Shown piece after piece: positions 47,009 through 56,289 of a stretch of DNA of 64,000 nucleotides. Source of the DNA: Aquimonas sp041395245 (GTDB lineage: Bacteria; Pseudomonadota; Gammaproteobacteria; Xanthomonadales; Xanthomonadaceae). The stretch lies in the NCBI GenBank assembly GCA_041395245.1, contig JAWLAY010000006.1:186001-250000 (forward strand), given 5' to 3'. Under the pieces are notes generated by a model. That model worked only from the letters and a program-made list of their open reading frames with translations. It searched no databases and was not told where the DNA came from. Numbering within the stretch: the stretch's first letter is position 1; every line of letters starts with the position of its first letter. The position numbers and the translations under genes were made by a program.

Positions 47009-47923
47009 TCAGCTCGCCGCCAGCAAGTCCGCCGCACCCAACGCAAACAACTGCTTCGCCACCGAAGCACCCAGCGCATCGGCCGATGCAAGCGAGCCGC
47101 GTGACTCGGCCTGAATGCTCTCCCCGGTTTGCGCATTGCCGACCCAGCCGCGCAGCCACAACTCGCCGTCGACATGCTCGCAGTGACCGGCGACCGGCAC
47201 CTGACAACTACCTTCCAGCGCGCGATTCATGCTGCGCTCCGCCTCGACACAGGCGCGAGTCTGCGAATGGTCCAAGCTCGCCAACAACGCACGCAGGCGC
47301 GCATCACCGGCGCGGATCTCCACCGCGATCGCTCCTTGCGCCACCGCTGGCAACCAGTCATCGGCAGAGAGGCGGCGGCGGATGCGCGACGCAAAGCCCA
47401 GCCGTTTCAATCCGGCACAGGCAAGAATGATCGCGTCGTACTCGCCCGCATCCAGCTTTGCCAAGCGGGTATTCACGTTGCCACGCAGATCGCGCACCTC
47501 GACATCGGGCCGCAGGCTTCGCAGCCGCGCCCGACGGCGCAGCGAGGATGTTCCCACCACCGCCCCGGCAGGCAGGGCCTGCCAATGGTCGTAACGATTG
47601 GAGACCCACGCATCCAACGGGTCGGCACGCTCCAGCACCGCGGCGATCTCGAACGGACCCTCGAGTTGCATCGGTACATCCTTGAACGAGTGCACGGCAA
47701 GGTCCGCGTCACCCCGCAACATGGCCTCTTCCAGTTCCTTCAGGAACAGCCCCTTGCCGCCGACCGCCGCCAGCGAACGGTCAAGCACTTCGTCGCCACG
47801 CGTGGACATCGGCAACAGTTCGATTTGCAGTTCGGGATGTCTGGCACGCAACTGCGCGGCAACGAATTCGGTTTGCCACAGGGCCAATGCGCTCTTGCGC
47901 GTGGCGATTCGCAATACGGTCAT
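47009..47923 (-). CDS. hemC: hydroxymethylbilane synthase
   Basis: 304 aa. It polymerises four porphobilinogen molecules in tetrapyrrole synthesis. Family sequence throughout: RIATRKSALALWQTEFV, STRGDEVLD, GKGLFLKELEEAML, HSFKDVPMQ, GTSSLRRRARLR, DLRGNVNTRLAKLD; the dipyrromethane cofactor Cys is in LEGSCQVPVAG. The ATG overlaps the algR stop by four bases, so it is read as the last gene of a four-gene overlapping string, the same algZ-algR-hemC order as in Pseudomonas. Confidence 0.97.
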   Translation of the reverse strand: MTVLRIATRKSALALWQTEFVAAQLRARHPELQIELLPMSTRGDEVLDRSLAAVGGKGLFLKELEEAMLRGDADLAVHSFKDVPMQLEGPFEIAAVLERADPLDAWVSNRYDHWQALPAGAVVGTSSLRRRARLRSLRPDVEVRDLRGNVNTRLAKLDAGEYDAIILACAGLKRLGFASRIRRRLSADDWLPAVAQGAIAVEIRAGDARLRALLASLDHSQTRACVEAERSMNRALEGSCQVPVAGHCEHVDGELWLRGWVGNAQTGESIQAESRGSLASADALGASVAKQLFALGAADLLAAS

Positions 47924-48654
47924 AGCAGTCGTAGTTCTTTTCTCAATAGGGGTAGGCAGCGGCGGCTGACTTCGAGGGTCTCGGAACGGTCGCGAACCAC
48001 CGCCACCACATGGCCATCAGGTTGACGACGAAGCTCCTTCAGGCGATCACGGGCGACCAGACAATTGCGATGAATCCGGACGAACAAGTCAGGAAACTCC
48101 TGCTCCAGCGCCTTCAGTGAATCCTCAATCAAGTCCTCACCGCCGGAGTGGTGTACCACAACGTATTTTTCTTCGGCCTGTAGATAGACCACGTCACTGA
48201 CATCGATCAGACGCAAGGTGCCGCGAATGCGCGCGCAAAGATGCGTTCGGGCACGCTGCCCGGTCACCGCTTTCTCGGCCTGCACCCAGTCGCTGCCGGT
48301 TCGTCGATGGACGCGTTGCAACGCATCCACCAGTCGCTCACGCCGAATCGGCTTGACCAGATAGTCCACCGCGCGGGCTTCGAACGCCGCCAGCGCATGT
48401 TCGTCATAGGCGGTGCAGAAGACCACGCCCGGCGCATGCACGCCAGTCGCCAGATGTCGCGCGGCCTCCAGTCCATCCATCACCGGCATGGAGATATCCA
48501 GCAAGACCACATCAGGCCGCAATTGATCGGCAAGCTCACAGGCAGCGCGCCCGTCCGCCGCCTCGGCGATCACTTGGGCCTCCGGCACATCCGCCAGCAG
48601 ATCGCGCAGGCGCTGCCGAGCCAAGGGCTCATCGTCGACAATCAGAATCTTCAT
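47920..48654 (-). CDS. algR: LytTR-family response regulator (AlgR-like)
   Basis: 244 aa. The ATG overlaps the stop of the kinase gene. The receiver has ILIVDDEPLARQRL, phospho-acceptor in VVLLDISMPVMDGLEA and Lys in DYLVKPIRRERL; the C-terminal LytTR DNA-binding domain has DVVYLQAEEKYVVVHH and FVRIHRNCLVARDRL. AlgR controls alginate, type IV pili and other traits in Pseudomonas. The regulon here is unknown, and no alginate genes are in view. Confidence 0.9.
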   Translation of the reverse strand: MKILIVDDEPLARQRLRDLLADVPEAQVIAEAADGRAACELADQLRPDVVLLDISMPVMDGLEAARHLATGVHAPGVVFCTAYDEHALAAFEARAVDYLVKPIRRERLVDALQRVHRRTGSDWVQAEKAVTGQRARTHLCARIRGTLRLIDVSDVVYLQAEEKYVVVHHSGGEDLIEDSLKALEQEFPDLFVRIHRNCLVARDRLKELRRQPDGHVVAVVRDRSETLEVSRRCLPLLRKELRLL

Positions 48655-49727
48655 GAACTTCCCCCGGCGCGCGCATCCGGCATCCACAAGGTGACGGCAT
48701 AGTAGCCGGGCGTGGGCGCAACAACCATCCAGGCCTTCGGCCCGAAATGATGCTGCAGGCGCAAGGACACACTCTCCTGCGCATGACCGTTCCCCCCCGC
48801 CGCACCAGGCACGGTGGGTCGCGGATTCTCGATCTTGAGCTCGATCCCACCGTCGGCCGATCTTGCGCCGATACGCACCTCGCCGCCGTCGGCGAGTTTT
48901 GCCACGCCATGCAGCACGGCGTTTTCCACCAGCGGCTGCAGCAGCAACTTGGGGATCGCGACCTGCATCGGCAACCCATCCATCAATGCCCACCGCACCT
49001 GCAAGCGATCACCCAAGCGCAGTTTCTCGATGGCGAGATAGCGCTCGATCAGATCGAACTCCTCGCGCAAAGACCAACTGCCTTGGCCCGCACCCAGCGC
49101 GGCCCGGAACACATCGGCCAAATCCTCGATGGCGCGTTCGGCGGTCGCCGGATCGCGCCTGACCAGACTGGCAATGCTGTTCATGCTGTTGAACAGGAAG
49201 TGGGGACGAATTCGTGCCTGCAAGGCTTTGACCTCGGCCTGGGCATGCGCGCCGACTTGCGCTTTCCACTGTTGCTGCACATAGAAATAACGCAGCAATG
49301 CGGCCGTCAGCAGACCCGCCATGGCCGCGCACGAAAGTGCGAAACGCAGCGCATGTTCCGGCGGAACTGTCAGTTGTAGTCCCATCATTTTATCCAGCCG
49401 ATGCACCGCCGCCGCCCCCAGCAAGGTGGTCGCCACGGGCAGCGCCCACGCGAGCGGCGCGCTCCACCGCATCGGTTGACGAACCAGCCAAGTGCGGGCC
49501 TGACATAACAGTACGCAGGACAGCAAGGCCAGCCACTGCGCGAACAGACTCGCGGTAAACACGTCGCGCGCCTGGGCGTGACCGGTGGTATCCGGCATCA
49601 GTACGGCAGCCAGGACGACAATCTCCACGGCCACCATCACAACGAAAAACGTATCGATACGGCAGAAGTCGGGCAACCAGTCGACGCGCCCGGTCTGCGA
49701 CTCGCTGCCGGACGGCATGGCGCTCAC
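48651..49727 (-). CDS. algZ: LytS/AlgZ-type membrane histidine kinase
   Basis: 358 aa. The GTG at 49727 overlaps the esterase stop (GTGA); an ATG three codons later is possible. Four membrane helices in residues 25-150, then the His_kinase domain with the phospho-acceptor in RPHFLFNSMNSIASLV, and an HATPase domain (PLVENAVLHG). There is no periplasmic sensor loop of note. It phosphorylates the adjacent LytTR regulator. The HATPase G boxes are degenerate, as is common in this family. Confidence 0.88.
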   Translation of the reverse strand: MSAMPSGSESQTGRVDWLPDFCRIDTFFVVMVAVEIVVLAAVLMPDTTGHAQARDVFTASLFAQWLALLSCVLLCQARTWLVRQPMRWSAPLAWALPVATTLLGAAAVHRLDKMMGLQLTVPPEHALRFALSCAAMAGLLTAALLRYFYVQQQWKAQVGAHAQAEVKALQARIRPHFLFNSMNSIASLVRRDPATAERAIEDLADVFRAALGAGQGSWSLREEFDLIERYLAIEKLRLGDRLQVRWALMDGLPMQVAIPKLLLQPLVENAVLHGVAKLADGGEVRIGARSADGGIELKIENPRPTVPGAAGGNGHAQESVSLRLQHHFGPKAWMVVAPTPGYYAVTLWMPDARAGGSS

Positions 49728-50431
49728 ACCGACCCCAACGACAGGACCTGCTCCAGCCAGTCGGCGATGTCATGGATCTCTGCACTGCAAAGCGAGTGTC
49801 CCATCGAATAACTTCGCCAGGTCACCGGATGCCCGCAAGACTCCAGCAGACTGACCGCCGTCAGACCCAATGCGTGAGGCACCACCGGATCGAGCACGCC
49901 GTGCGCCACCAGCACGGGCAACCCCTTCTGCATCGGCAACGACGTTGCCATCAGGCGATGCGCGATCGGGACATAGGTCGACAGGGCCATGATCCCGGCC
50001 AGACGCTGCGTGCAGGTCAGACCGGCGGCAATTGCAATGGCCCCGCCCTGCGAAAAGCCGGCCAGGACGATCCGATCCGCCGGAATCCCGAAGGCCTGTT
50101 CACGAAGCACAAGGTCATGCACGCGTTCGACCGAGGCATCGATACCCTGTTCGTCCTGCATCTGAAGCAATTCGGTACCCAGAATGTCGTACCAGGCACG
50201 CATTCGAAATCCGCCATTCAAGGTCACCGGTCGGACCGGCGCATGCGGAAACACAAAGCGAAGCCCGGGCCAATGGGCCCGCTGCAGTTCCGGCACCACC
50301 GATTCGAAGTCGTGCCCGTCAGCCCCCAGGCCATGCAGCCAGATGACGCTGGCCACCGGTCGCGAGCCCGTGCAAAGTTCCACACCATCAAACTTGGAGT
50401 CGCGCACAGCCATATCCCGATTGCGTTGCAT
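49724..50431 (-). CDS. carboxylesterase (phospholipase/carboxylesterase family)
   Basis: 235 aa alpha/beta hydrolase, cytoplasmic. WLHGLGADGHDFE near the N-terminus, PHAPVRPVTLNGG, nucleophile Ser in VLAGFSQGGAIA, Asp in AHGVLDPVVP, His in SMGHSLC. It hydrolyses short-chain esters; some relatives remove acyl groups from proteins. The stop overlaps the algZ start. In Pseudomonas similar esterases lie elsewhere, so the overlap may be a lineage feature. Confidence 0.88.
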   Translation of the reverse strand: MQRNRDMAVRDSKFDGVELCTGSRPVASVIWLHGLGADGHDFESVVPELQRAHWPGLRFVFPHAPVRPVTLNGGFRMRAWYDILGTELLQMQDEQGIDASVERVHDLVLREQAFGIPADRIVLAGFSQGGAIAIAAGLTCTQRLAGIMALSTYVPIAHRLMATSLPMQKGLPVLVAHGVLDPVVPHALGLTAVSLLESCGHPVTWRSYSMGHSLCSAEIHDIADWLEQVLSLGSV

Positions 50432-50610
50432 GAATCACCGCCGAAACCTGATCACCCCGGACAGGCCTATCGCAGCGGACTGCAGTGTAAGACAAGCCCC
50501 AACCCGGCTGGAGTATCCGGGAAGCACGACAAGGATATGATCCTGCCGGTCGGGTCACCGCAACGTTCGACCGGGCCGACAACAATCGCGAACCCTTGGA
50601 GAGACGCCAA

Positions 50611-51201
50611 ATGCCCCACCGCAAGCCGTGTCACTCTGCCCTGCTGAGCGCCCTGACGCTGTTTTCGCTTGATGTCACCGCCTGGACAACATCGACAGAG
50701 AACTCGCTCCGTCTCGACGCCACCTCCATCGCCACGCAATGTGAGGACCTGAGCAGCGAACCAATCCGCTACGGAATGGAATACAACGTGCCCGGCAGTG
50801 GCCTGCCGGACACGTTCATCGATATCCAGGACATCCTGCTCAGCGGTGGATGCATCAACTGCCATCAAGGCAGTGCACCCGTGGGCGGCCTTGACCTGAG
50901 CAACCCCGGCGTCAGCGGATCGCAGCTGATCTACATGCCTGCCAACACCAACCCGGACCTGATTCGCGTCATGCCCGGCAAGCCCGAGGACAGTTTGCTT
51001 TACACCCAGCTCAACTGCACGCCGCCCGAGGGCTACTTCACCATGCCCTACAACGGCGGCGTTTCGCCGCCGCTACGTCTGCCCATCGCACAACGCGCGG
51101 CGTTCTACGACTGGATTGCGCAAGGCGCTCGCGGTTTCAATGAGGACGGTCAGCCCTACAGCCTGATCATCTTCCGCGACAATCTCGAATCGACGCGCTG
51201 A
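50611..51201 (+). CDS. exported protein with a c-type heme motif
   Basis: 196 aa. The ATG at 50611 has GGAGAG upstream. A short signal peptide is followed by a domain with a single heme c motif in SGGCINCHQGSAP, then GLDLSNPG, VMPGKPEDSLLYTQL and a distal Met candidate in YFTMPYNGG, and a final RAAFYDWIAQGARGFNED. The layout resembles the cytochrome c domains (PSCyt/'cytochrome C planctomycete-type') that occur with DUF1501 and DUF1800 proteins, which are encoded convergently next door. It probably transfers electrons in the periplasm; partner unknown. Confidence 0.78.
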   Translation: MPHRKPCHSALLSALTLFSLDVTAWTTSTENSLRLDATSIATQCEDLSSEPIRYGMEYNVPGSGLPDTFIDIQDILLSGGCINCHQGSAPVGGLDLSNPGVSGSQLIYMPANTNPDLIRVMPGKPEDSLLYTQLNCTPPEGYFTMPYNGGVSPPLRLPIAQRAAFYDWIAQGARGFNEDGQPYSLIIFRDNLESTR

Positions 51202-51216
51202 CCAAGCACCCAACAA

Positions 51217-51248
51217 GGATCGCATCACCGCTTGCAGCGATGCGATCC
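51217..51248. terminator. hairpin between convergent genes
   Basis: GGATCGCATC and GATGCGATCC form a 10-bp stem around a 12-base loop in the 54-bp gap between the heme protein and DUF1501 genes. Confidence 0.65.
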
Positions 51249-51255
51249 GCGCATC

Positions 51256-52899
51256 TCAGAGGAAGGGCAAGGTCCGTGTGTTGTAGGCCATCACCGATTG
51301 ATTCGCATGGGCGCTGGTGAAGGTGTCAAGGTTTGGAAAGATCGTCGGCAAATCACTGTCGGCAACGCCCATCCAGCGCGCCAAGGTGGCGGCCACCTGA
51401 TCGACCGCGATGCTGGGCAGGAACTCGCCGCGATTGAAGCACTCACCCCACTGGTCAGGGCCACTTGCACCGAAGCTCCGATTCAACAACTGCAGCGGAT
51501 AGCGCCCATAGACTTGGGCTGCCGCGACCGGCCCCATCACCATCTGCACGGCACCCCAGGCGTGATCGGTCCCGGCGCCGTTGGAATTGATGGTGCGCGA
51601 GAATTCGCTGTTGGTGAAGGTCACCACTTCATCCTTGACGCCGGCAAAACCACTGACCTGATTCAGCACGTTCAGCGCGTCGTGGAATCCCTTCATTGCC
51701 TGCGCCACCTGCTGCAGCAATCCCTGATGACCCGACCACACACCGCTCCCGTTGGCGCGTGTTCCGATGATCTGACCGCTGTGCGTGTCATAGCCACCGG
51801 TGCTGACGTAGAACACCTGCCTGTTCGCCTGAATGTTGCCCTGCCCGAACCGGCTGACGGCAATCATTCGCGCCACCTGGCGCAACTGCTGGCCGATGCT
51901 GGTGTTGGGGATCGCATTGACCGCCGTATTGAAGGCGGTGTACACCGAGCCCGCTACCGAAAGCGCCGCGATTTCGTTGTTGATGCCAATCGACAATTGC
52001 ATGGATCGATCCAGCACTTCGCTGTAGGCATTGCTCATTGCCTGCGGGTAGGCAATGTCCAGCAAACCCTGCAGGATCTCGCGCCGCTTCGCGCCAGCGG
52101 TATCGCCCGTGTTGTAGTTGTTGAGGGTGGTGGCGGGCGTCGTTGAGCTGGTCGACATACGGAACGGCGACAGCACGGTGTCATCGGGATACTCACCCAC
52201 CAGAAAACGTGTCTGACCGGCAATCGAAATGCACGGCGCCAATCCGCTGGTCGGCGCAGAGCCCAACAGTGCACCCGCCATGCGTCCGCCCCACCCCTGG
52301 GAAACCGTGGCACTGGCACCGCCGCCGATTTGCCACAGGCTGGTCTGATCGTTGTGCGAGTAAAGCTGTGGCGGCCGACGGAAGCTGTTGAAGGTCGAGC
52401 GCCGCAAGGGTTCGACCAACGGCCCGACATTGGCGAGAAACGCGAGACGACCCGCGTTGAACAAGGACTGCAGCTCCGGGACCGCTGGATTGAGGCCGTA
52501 CTGGTTTCCGAGAATGCCAAGCGCAGGTGGCAGGAACTGCGTCCCTGGATCTGCACCACCGGGCTTGATCAAGCCGAGCGCCGAGGCGTTGCCGTCATAC
52601 AAACCGCCGCGTGAAGTCACATACCAGCCGTAGGGCGTGGGATTGAAGCCCGACCGCGGCGACCTTCCTTCGACCGGGATATTGGTGCTGTCGTCACCGG
52701 GGATTAGCAGGTTCCAGGAATCGTTGCCTCCCGAAAGATAGATACACACCAGTGCCTTGTAACCCGTGGGCGCGCCTTGCGCGAGCGCGCTGCCCATCAG
52801 GGAGAGTTGCGGAACAAAACTCAACGCCGCGCCGGAGGCGGTCAGTGCCGCAGCACCACGAAGAAAGTCACGGCGCTTCTGAAAATGGATTCGGGACAT
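51256..52899 (-). CDS. DUF1501 protein with a Tat signal
   Basis: 547 aa. The N-terminus has the twin-arginine motif KRRDFLRGAAALTASG followed by a hydrophobic stretch and AQG, so it is exported folded. KALVCIYLSGGNDSWNLLIP is the DUF1501 signature (sulfatase/alkaline-phosphatase-like fold); later come FYVSTGGYDTHSGQ and TFTNSEFSRTINSNGAGTDHAWG. These proteins are usually encoded next to a DUF1800 gene, as here (10 bp downstream of it). Substrate unknown. Confidence 0.9.
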   Translation of the reverse strand: MSRIHFQKRRDFLRGAAALTASGAALSFVPQLSLMGSALAQGAPTGYKALVCIYLSGGNDSWNLLIPGDDSTNIPVEGRSPRSGFNPTPYGWYVTSRGGLYDGNASALGLIKPGGADPGTQFLPPALGILGNQYGLNPAVPELQSLFNAGRLAFLANVGPLVEPLRRSTFNSFRRPPQLYSHNDQTSLWQIGGGASATVSQGWGGRMAGALLGSAPTSGLAPCISIAGQTRFLVGEYPDDTVLSPFRMSTSSTTPATTLNNYNTGDTAGAKRREILQGLLDIAYPQAMSNAYSEVLDRSMQLSIGINNEIAALSVAGSVYTAFNTAVNAIPNTSIGQQLRQVARMIAVSRFGQGNIQANRQVFYVSTGGYDTHSGQIIGTRANGSGVWSGHQGLLQQVAQAMKGFHDALNVLNQVSGFAGVKDEVVTFTNSEFSRTINSNGAGTDHAWGAVQMVMGPVAAAQVYGRYPLQLLNRSFGASGPDQWGECFNRGEFLPSIAVDQVAATLARWMGVADSDLPTIFPNLDTFTSAHANQSVMAYNTRTLPFL

Positions 52900-52909
52900 G
52901 GGTCGCTCC

Positions 52910-55150
52910 TCAGCGCTGCTGGCCGTATTCGGGCGAAATGGCGATCAAGTGCATCAGGTACAGGGCCTTGCGCCGCTGCCGCTCGACCTGCGTCCCACCA
53001 GTCGTACCGCCACTACCGCCATTCAGGGACTGGTTCAAACCCGCGGCACAACGGACCAGATTCATCAACAAGCCCTTCATGCCTGTCCCGGTGTTACTGG
53101 GGCAACTGGCATCACCCGGAATGGCTCCCGACATGGCTCCGCCCATCATGCGCGTGTTGAAGAACTCGATCAGCGCGATGTCCTCGGCGACCGTTGGATC
53201 GGCCGCATTCTGGTTTGCCGCGACTTTCGAGGGAATCAGGTCGATCTGTGCCATGGGAAAGTAGGCGCGGTCTGCCGGCGGTGTCGTACCCGTGTTACCC
53301 GCGCTGCAGTTATTGCTGCCATAGCCGGAGCACAGGCGGGTGAACAGATCGTTTGAGGTGGCGACCGATGTCACCTCGTGAATGATCTGGAGCTCCGGTG
53401 AGTACAGTCCGGACTCGGTGACTTCCCCCGGCTGGCTGTAATCCGGCTGATAAAAGTTGAATACGGTCGGCGCGCCCAGTGGCCGCATCTCGTATTCGTT
53501 CTGCGGATTGGTCGGTCCCCAGCGACGACGACTGGGCTGACCCGCCAACGGATTCGCGGTCGGCGGGTTGTCACGCACATTGGTTGCGGGAATCAGCGCC
53601 GTATCGCCCGAAATCGCGCCGAAGTGTCGCCACATCGCCACCAGTTTCAGCAAGGGCTCTCGCGTTTTTCCGAAGTTGGGATCGTAAGCCGGGTCCGACA
53701 AGGGTCGACGCGCTTCGGCATCAGTGAGGATGGCGCGTACCACCGCCTGCATGTCGCCGCGCACGCCGTTGCCGTTGTTGATGAACTTCCCCGCCACCCG
53801 CTGCACGTACGCGGGAGTCGGGTTGGAGGTCACCATGCGCTGAATCAACTGCCGCGACAGCATCACCGGCAGATTAGGGTGGTTGAACAGCAGGTCGAGC
53901 GCGTCGTCGATATTGCCTTCGCAATAGTCGATGCAGGCCTGCTGCTGAGTGGGCGTCAGGGTGGTGCCGGTCGCATGACAGTTCAGGGGCACGCTATCCA
54001 GGTAACTCGGCGGGAAAGCGATAGTGCTGTCCGCGCCCGAGGTGCCCAGACTGATCTGCTTGATCGGCGCTGGAGTGCCGGGTGGCAGATTGAACGAAAC
54101 CGCGTCGGTTTCGAGTTCTGCACCCGAGGTATCGCGCCCGTTGTCGTTGTAGCGCGGATAGCACACCAGCGGCTTGTACCGGTCGGGATGCACGAGGCCG
54201 CGATTGGCACTGTCACTGCCCGGCGTGGCGGAAAACAGGGTGCCGGTATTGGTGAATCGACACTCGATACCGGTGCAGGCGGTATTGCCGGCCCCGCAGT
54301 TTCGCGACAAGGTCACGCCACCCACCGTGCTGTTGCCCTGCGTGCACTGGTACGAGAGGCCAGTCAGAACGCGGGCCAGTTCGGTGATGTCCGTTTCGGT
54401 GTAGGTGGAGCGCAGCGCGCCTGCGTTACCCGGGTCCGGATAGGTGGTGTAGAAATCATCGCCGCGCACCAGCAGGCCGATCGAAAACAACTGCATGACT
54501 TCGCGCGCGTAGTTCTCGTCGGGTTGAGTGCCATTGTTGCCCGCCGTGAAGGTCGAGCCGCTTCGATTGAGCTCGAACTTGCGGTTGCGCAGATACGTGA
54601 GGTAACGCGCCATCATCGGGCTGTAGGTCACTTCCTGCAGCAGGGTGCGGTAGTTACCGAGCGCGTTGCGCACCAGCAAGTCGTTCCATTCGGCCATCAT
54701 GATGACCTCGCCGCCCAGATTGGCGTCGCGATCCGAGGCGACGATGATCTGCGACAAGGCCCAGGCGACACGCTGGCGCAACTGGTCTGGCGCGGTGACC
54801 GCCGTATTGAACCAGCGATGCAGCCGATCATCCTGACTGACCGACCCGGTCGTCAGCGCGGCGGCGTAGGCTTCCAACCAGGCTCGCGACAAGGTCGGAG
54901 CACGTCCCATCTGGCTGTTCATCCAGTTGAAGATTCCGCCACTGCGGATGCTGGCGATATCGGCAGCCGTTGCGCCAAACGTGGCCTGATTGAGGAAGCG
55001 CGCCGCTTCCGCATCCGAGGCGGGCACATTGAAGGGCGGCTCGAACGAATCCGCAAATATCTCGTCGGCAGCAACGACCGGACGCGGTGTTGTCGCCATC
55101 AATGCGGCCAGCGTGAGCCCGGCCAGCCTGAAAAACCCAATCGTGCGCAT
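52910..55150 (-). CDS. DUF1800 exported protein
   Basis: 746 aa. The ATG at 55150 has GGGGGAG upstream. Signal peptide of about 27 residues, then DEIFADSFEP, an FADxFE motif met in many exported Lysobacterales proteins. The DUF1800 domain runs from RFLNQATFGATAADI through MMAEWNDLLVRNALGNYRTLLQEVTYSPMMARYL (read in parts), PDENYAREVMQLFSIG, to FNHPNLPVMLSRQLIQRMVTSNP. A disordered Ser/Gly/Thr insert contains several Cys pairs. Partner of the DUF1501 protein in a putative exported complex. The upstream 134 bp includes an AT-rich promoter region. Confidence 0.9.
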   Translation of the reverse strand: MRTIGFFRLAGLTLAALMATTPRPVVAADEIFADSFEPPFNVPASDAEAARFLNQATFGATAADIASIRSGGIFNWMNSQMGRAPTLSRAWLEAYAAALTTGSVSQDDRLHRWFNTAVTAPDQLRQRVAWALSQIIVASDRDANLGGEVIMMAEWNDLLVRNALGNYRTLLQEVTYSPMMARYLTYLRNRKFELNRSGSTFTAGNNGTQPDENYAREVMQLFSIGLLVRGDDFYTTYPDPGNAGALRSTYTETDITELARVLTGLSYQCTQGNSTVGGVTLSRNCGAGNTACTGIECRFTNTGTLFSATPGSDSANRGLVHPDRYKPLVCYPRYNDNGRDTSGAELETDAVSFNLPPGTPAPIKQISLGTSGADSTIAFPPSYLDSVPLNCHATGTTLTPTQQQACIDYCEGNIDDALDLLFNHPNLPVMLSRQLIQRMVTSNPTPAYVQRVAGKFINNGNGVRGDMQAVVRAILTDAEARRPLSDPAYDPNFGKTREPLLKLVAMWRHFGAISGDTALIPATNVRDNPPTANPLAGQPSRRRWGPTNPQNEYEMRPLGAPTVFNFYQPDYSQPGEVTESGLYSPELQIIHEVTSVATSNDLFTRLCSGYGSNNCSAGNTGTTPPADRAYFPMAQIDLIPSKVAANQNAADPTVAEDIALIEFFNTRMMGGAMSGAIPGDASCPSNTGTGMKGLLMNLVRCAAGLNQSLNGGSGGTTGGTQVERQRRKALYLMHLIAISPEYGQQR

Positions 55151-55284
55151 GGCGCTCCCCCAAAAAAACGTCGCGACAGATGACAGACCGTCTTGTAACG
55201 TTTTTTTACTTTAACGCCAAGGGAAGCAAGAAACTGCGCGGGCGTTCGCAGCTTCACACCTGTCACGACAGGCGGCCGGGCAGG

Positions 55285-56283
55285 TCAGGCCAACGGTGAA
55301 CCGTGGATGCCGTCGATCTCCACCAGTAGTTCGGACCGGCACACCTCGGCATGCAGCAATACCCATTGCGCAGCGGGCCAGCGTGAACGCAGGAATGACT
55401 CGACGGTGGGGCGCATGCCAGGATCACGCAAGTACACCCGGAACAGGCTTCCCGCTCCCAGTTGCTTGGGCAGTTGCGGTGCGCGCTGGCGCGCGGTGTC
55501 GAGCAGGGCTTCGAGATTGCAGGAGGTTTCCTGCAGTTGCGCCATGACATCGCCATGGTGGCATGAGGCATGTCCCACCACCGCAGCGGTGCCGGAGATC
55601 AACAGCACGGGCGAAACCTCATCCTGCCACAGCGTGGCCCGCGCAAACCCTGGCGCTTGCGGGCCGTATTGAATGGGGTAGTGGTAGGCGCTGATCTGTC
55701 GCGGATTTTCGATGGCCTCGCCAGGGGTTTTGGCGGCCAGCCACATCAAGTGAAAACACTGCCGCGCTGCGGGGAATCCAATCGCCGTCGCCGCCGGAAA
55801 GCCCTCAGTGCCCACCTCGAAGGTTCGCGCACGCCCCACGCAGAACTGCTTGTAGCGCTGCGCATCGCCCTCACCCTCGGTAATCGCACCGAAGTAATTC
55901 CAGATCCGCAGCAGATGCGGAAAACCGGATTCCCGCAAGAACTCATGCAGGCGCGCATACGCGGCCTGCGTGACCGCGGCGATGTCCGCGGCAAAATCCG
56001 CCTCCTCTATGACCAGGCGCCCCCACAGAAACGCGCCACCGCTGGCGTAACGAATCGCACCGTCACGACCACGCTCCACGATGGCGCCGGTCGACCAGAC
56101 TTCGCAGACCTCCTGTGCCTCGGTTGCCGAGCTAGCCAGCAAGGGAAAAGGCAGCAGCGCGGCATCCGCGCAGCGCTCCGCATGTTCTGCGTCCGCGTCG
56201 AACCCGATCACACCCAGCGCACGCGCTCGCAGGTCCGCCTCTGAGCGACCCGACGCGCGCAAGGAGATGCTCAGCGAGGACAT
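55285..56283 (-). CDS. xanB2: chorismatase of the XanB2/FkbO type
   Basis: 332 aa from the ATG at 56283. The C-terminal two thirds show the chorismatase/RidA-like fold with HLLRIWNYFGAITEG, QRYKQFCVGRARTFE and the late VLLISGTAAVVGH and LLVEIDGIHGSPLA. In Xanthomonas XanB2 converts chorismate to 3-hydroxybenzoate (xanthomonadin) and 4-hydroxybenzoate (ubiquinone). The xanthomonadin (pig) cluster is not in the window. It starts six bases after trpS on the same strand. Symbol by similarity; the product pattern is inferred. Confidence 0.8.
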   Translation of the reverse strand: MSSLSISLRASGRSEADLRARALGVIGFDADAEHAERCADAALLPFPLLASSATEAQEVCEVWSTGAIVERGRDGAIRYASGGAFLWGRLVIEEADFAADIAAVTQAAYARLHEFLRESGFPHLLRIWNYFGAITEGEGDAQRYKQFCVGRARTFEVGTEGFPAATAIGFPAARQCFHLMWLAAKTPGEAIENPRQISAYHYPIQYGPQAPGFARATLWQDEVSPVLLISGTAAVVGHASCHHGDVMAQLQETSCNLEALLDTARQRAPQLPKQLGAGSLFRVYLRDPGMRPTVESFLRSRWPAAQWVLLHAEVCRSELLVEIDGIHGSPLA

Positions 56284-56289
56284 TCGCAA

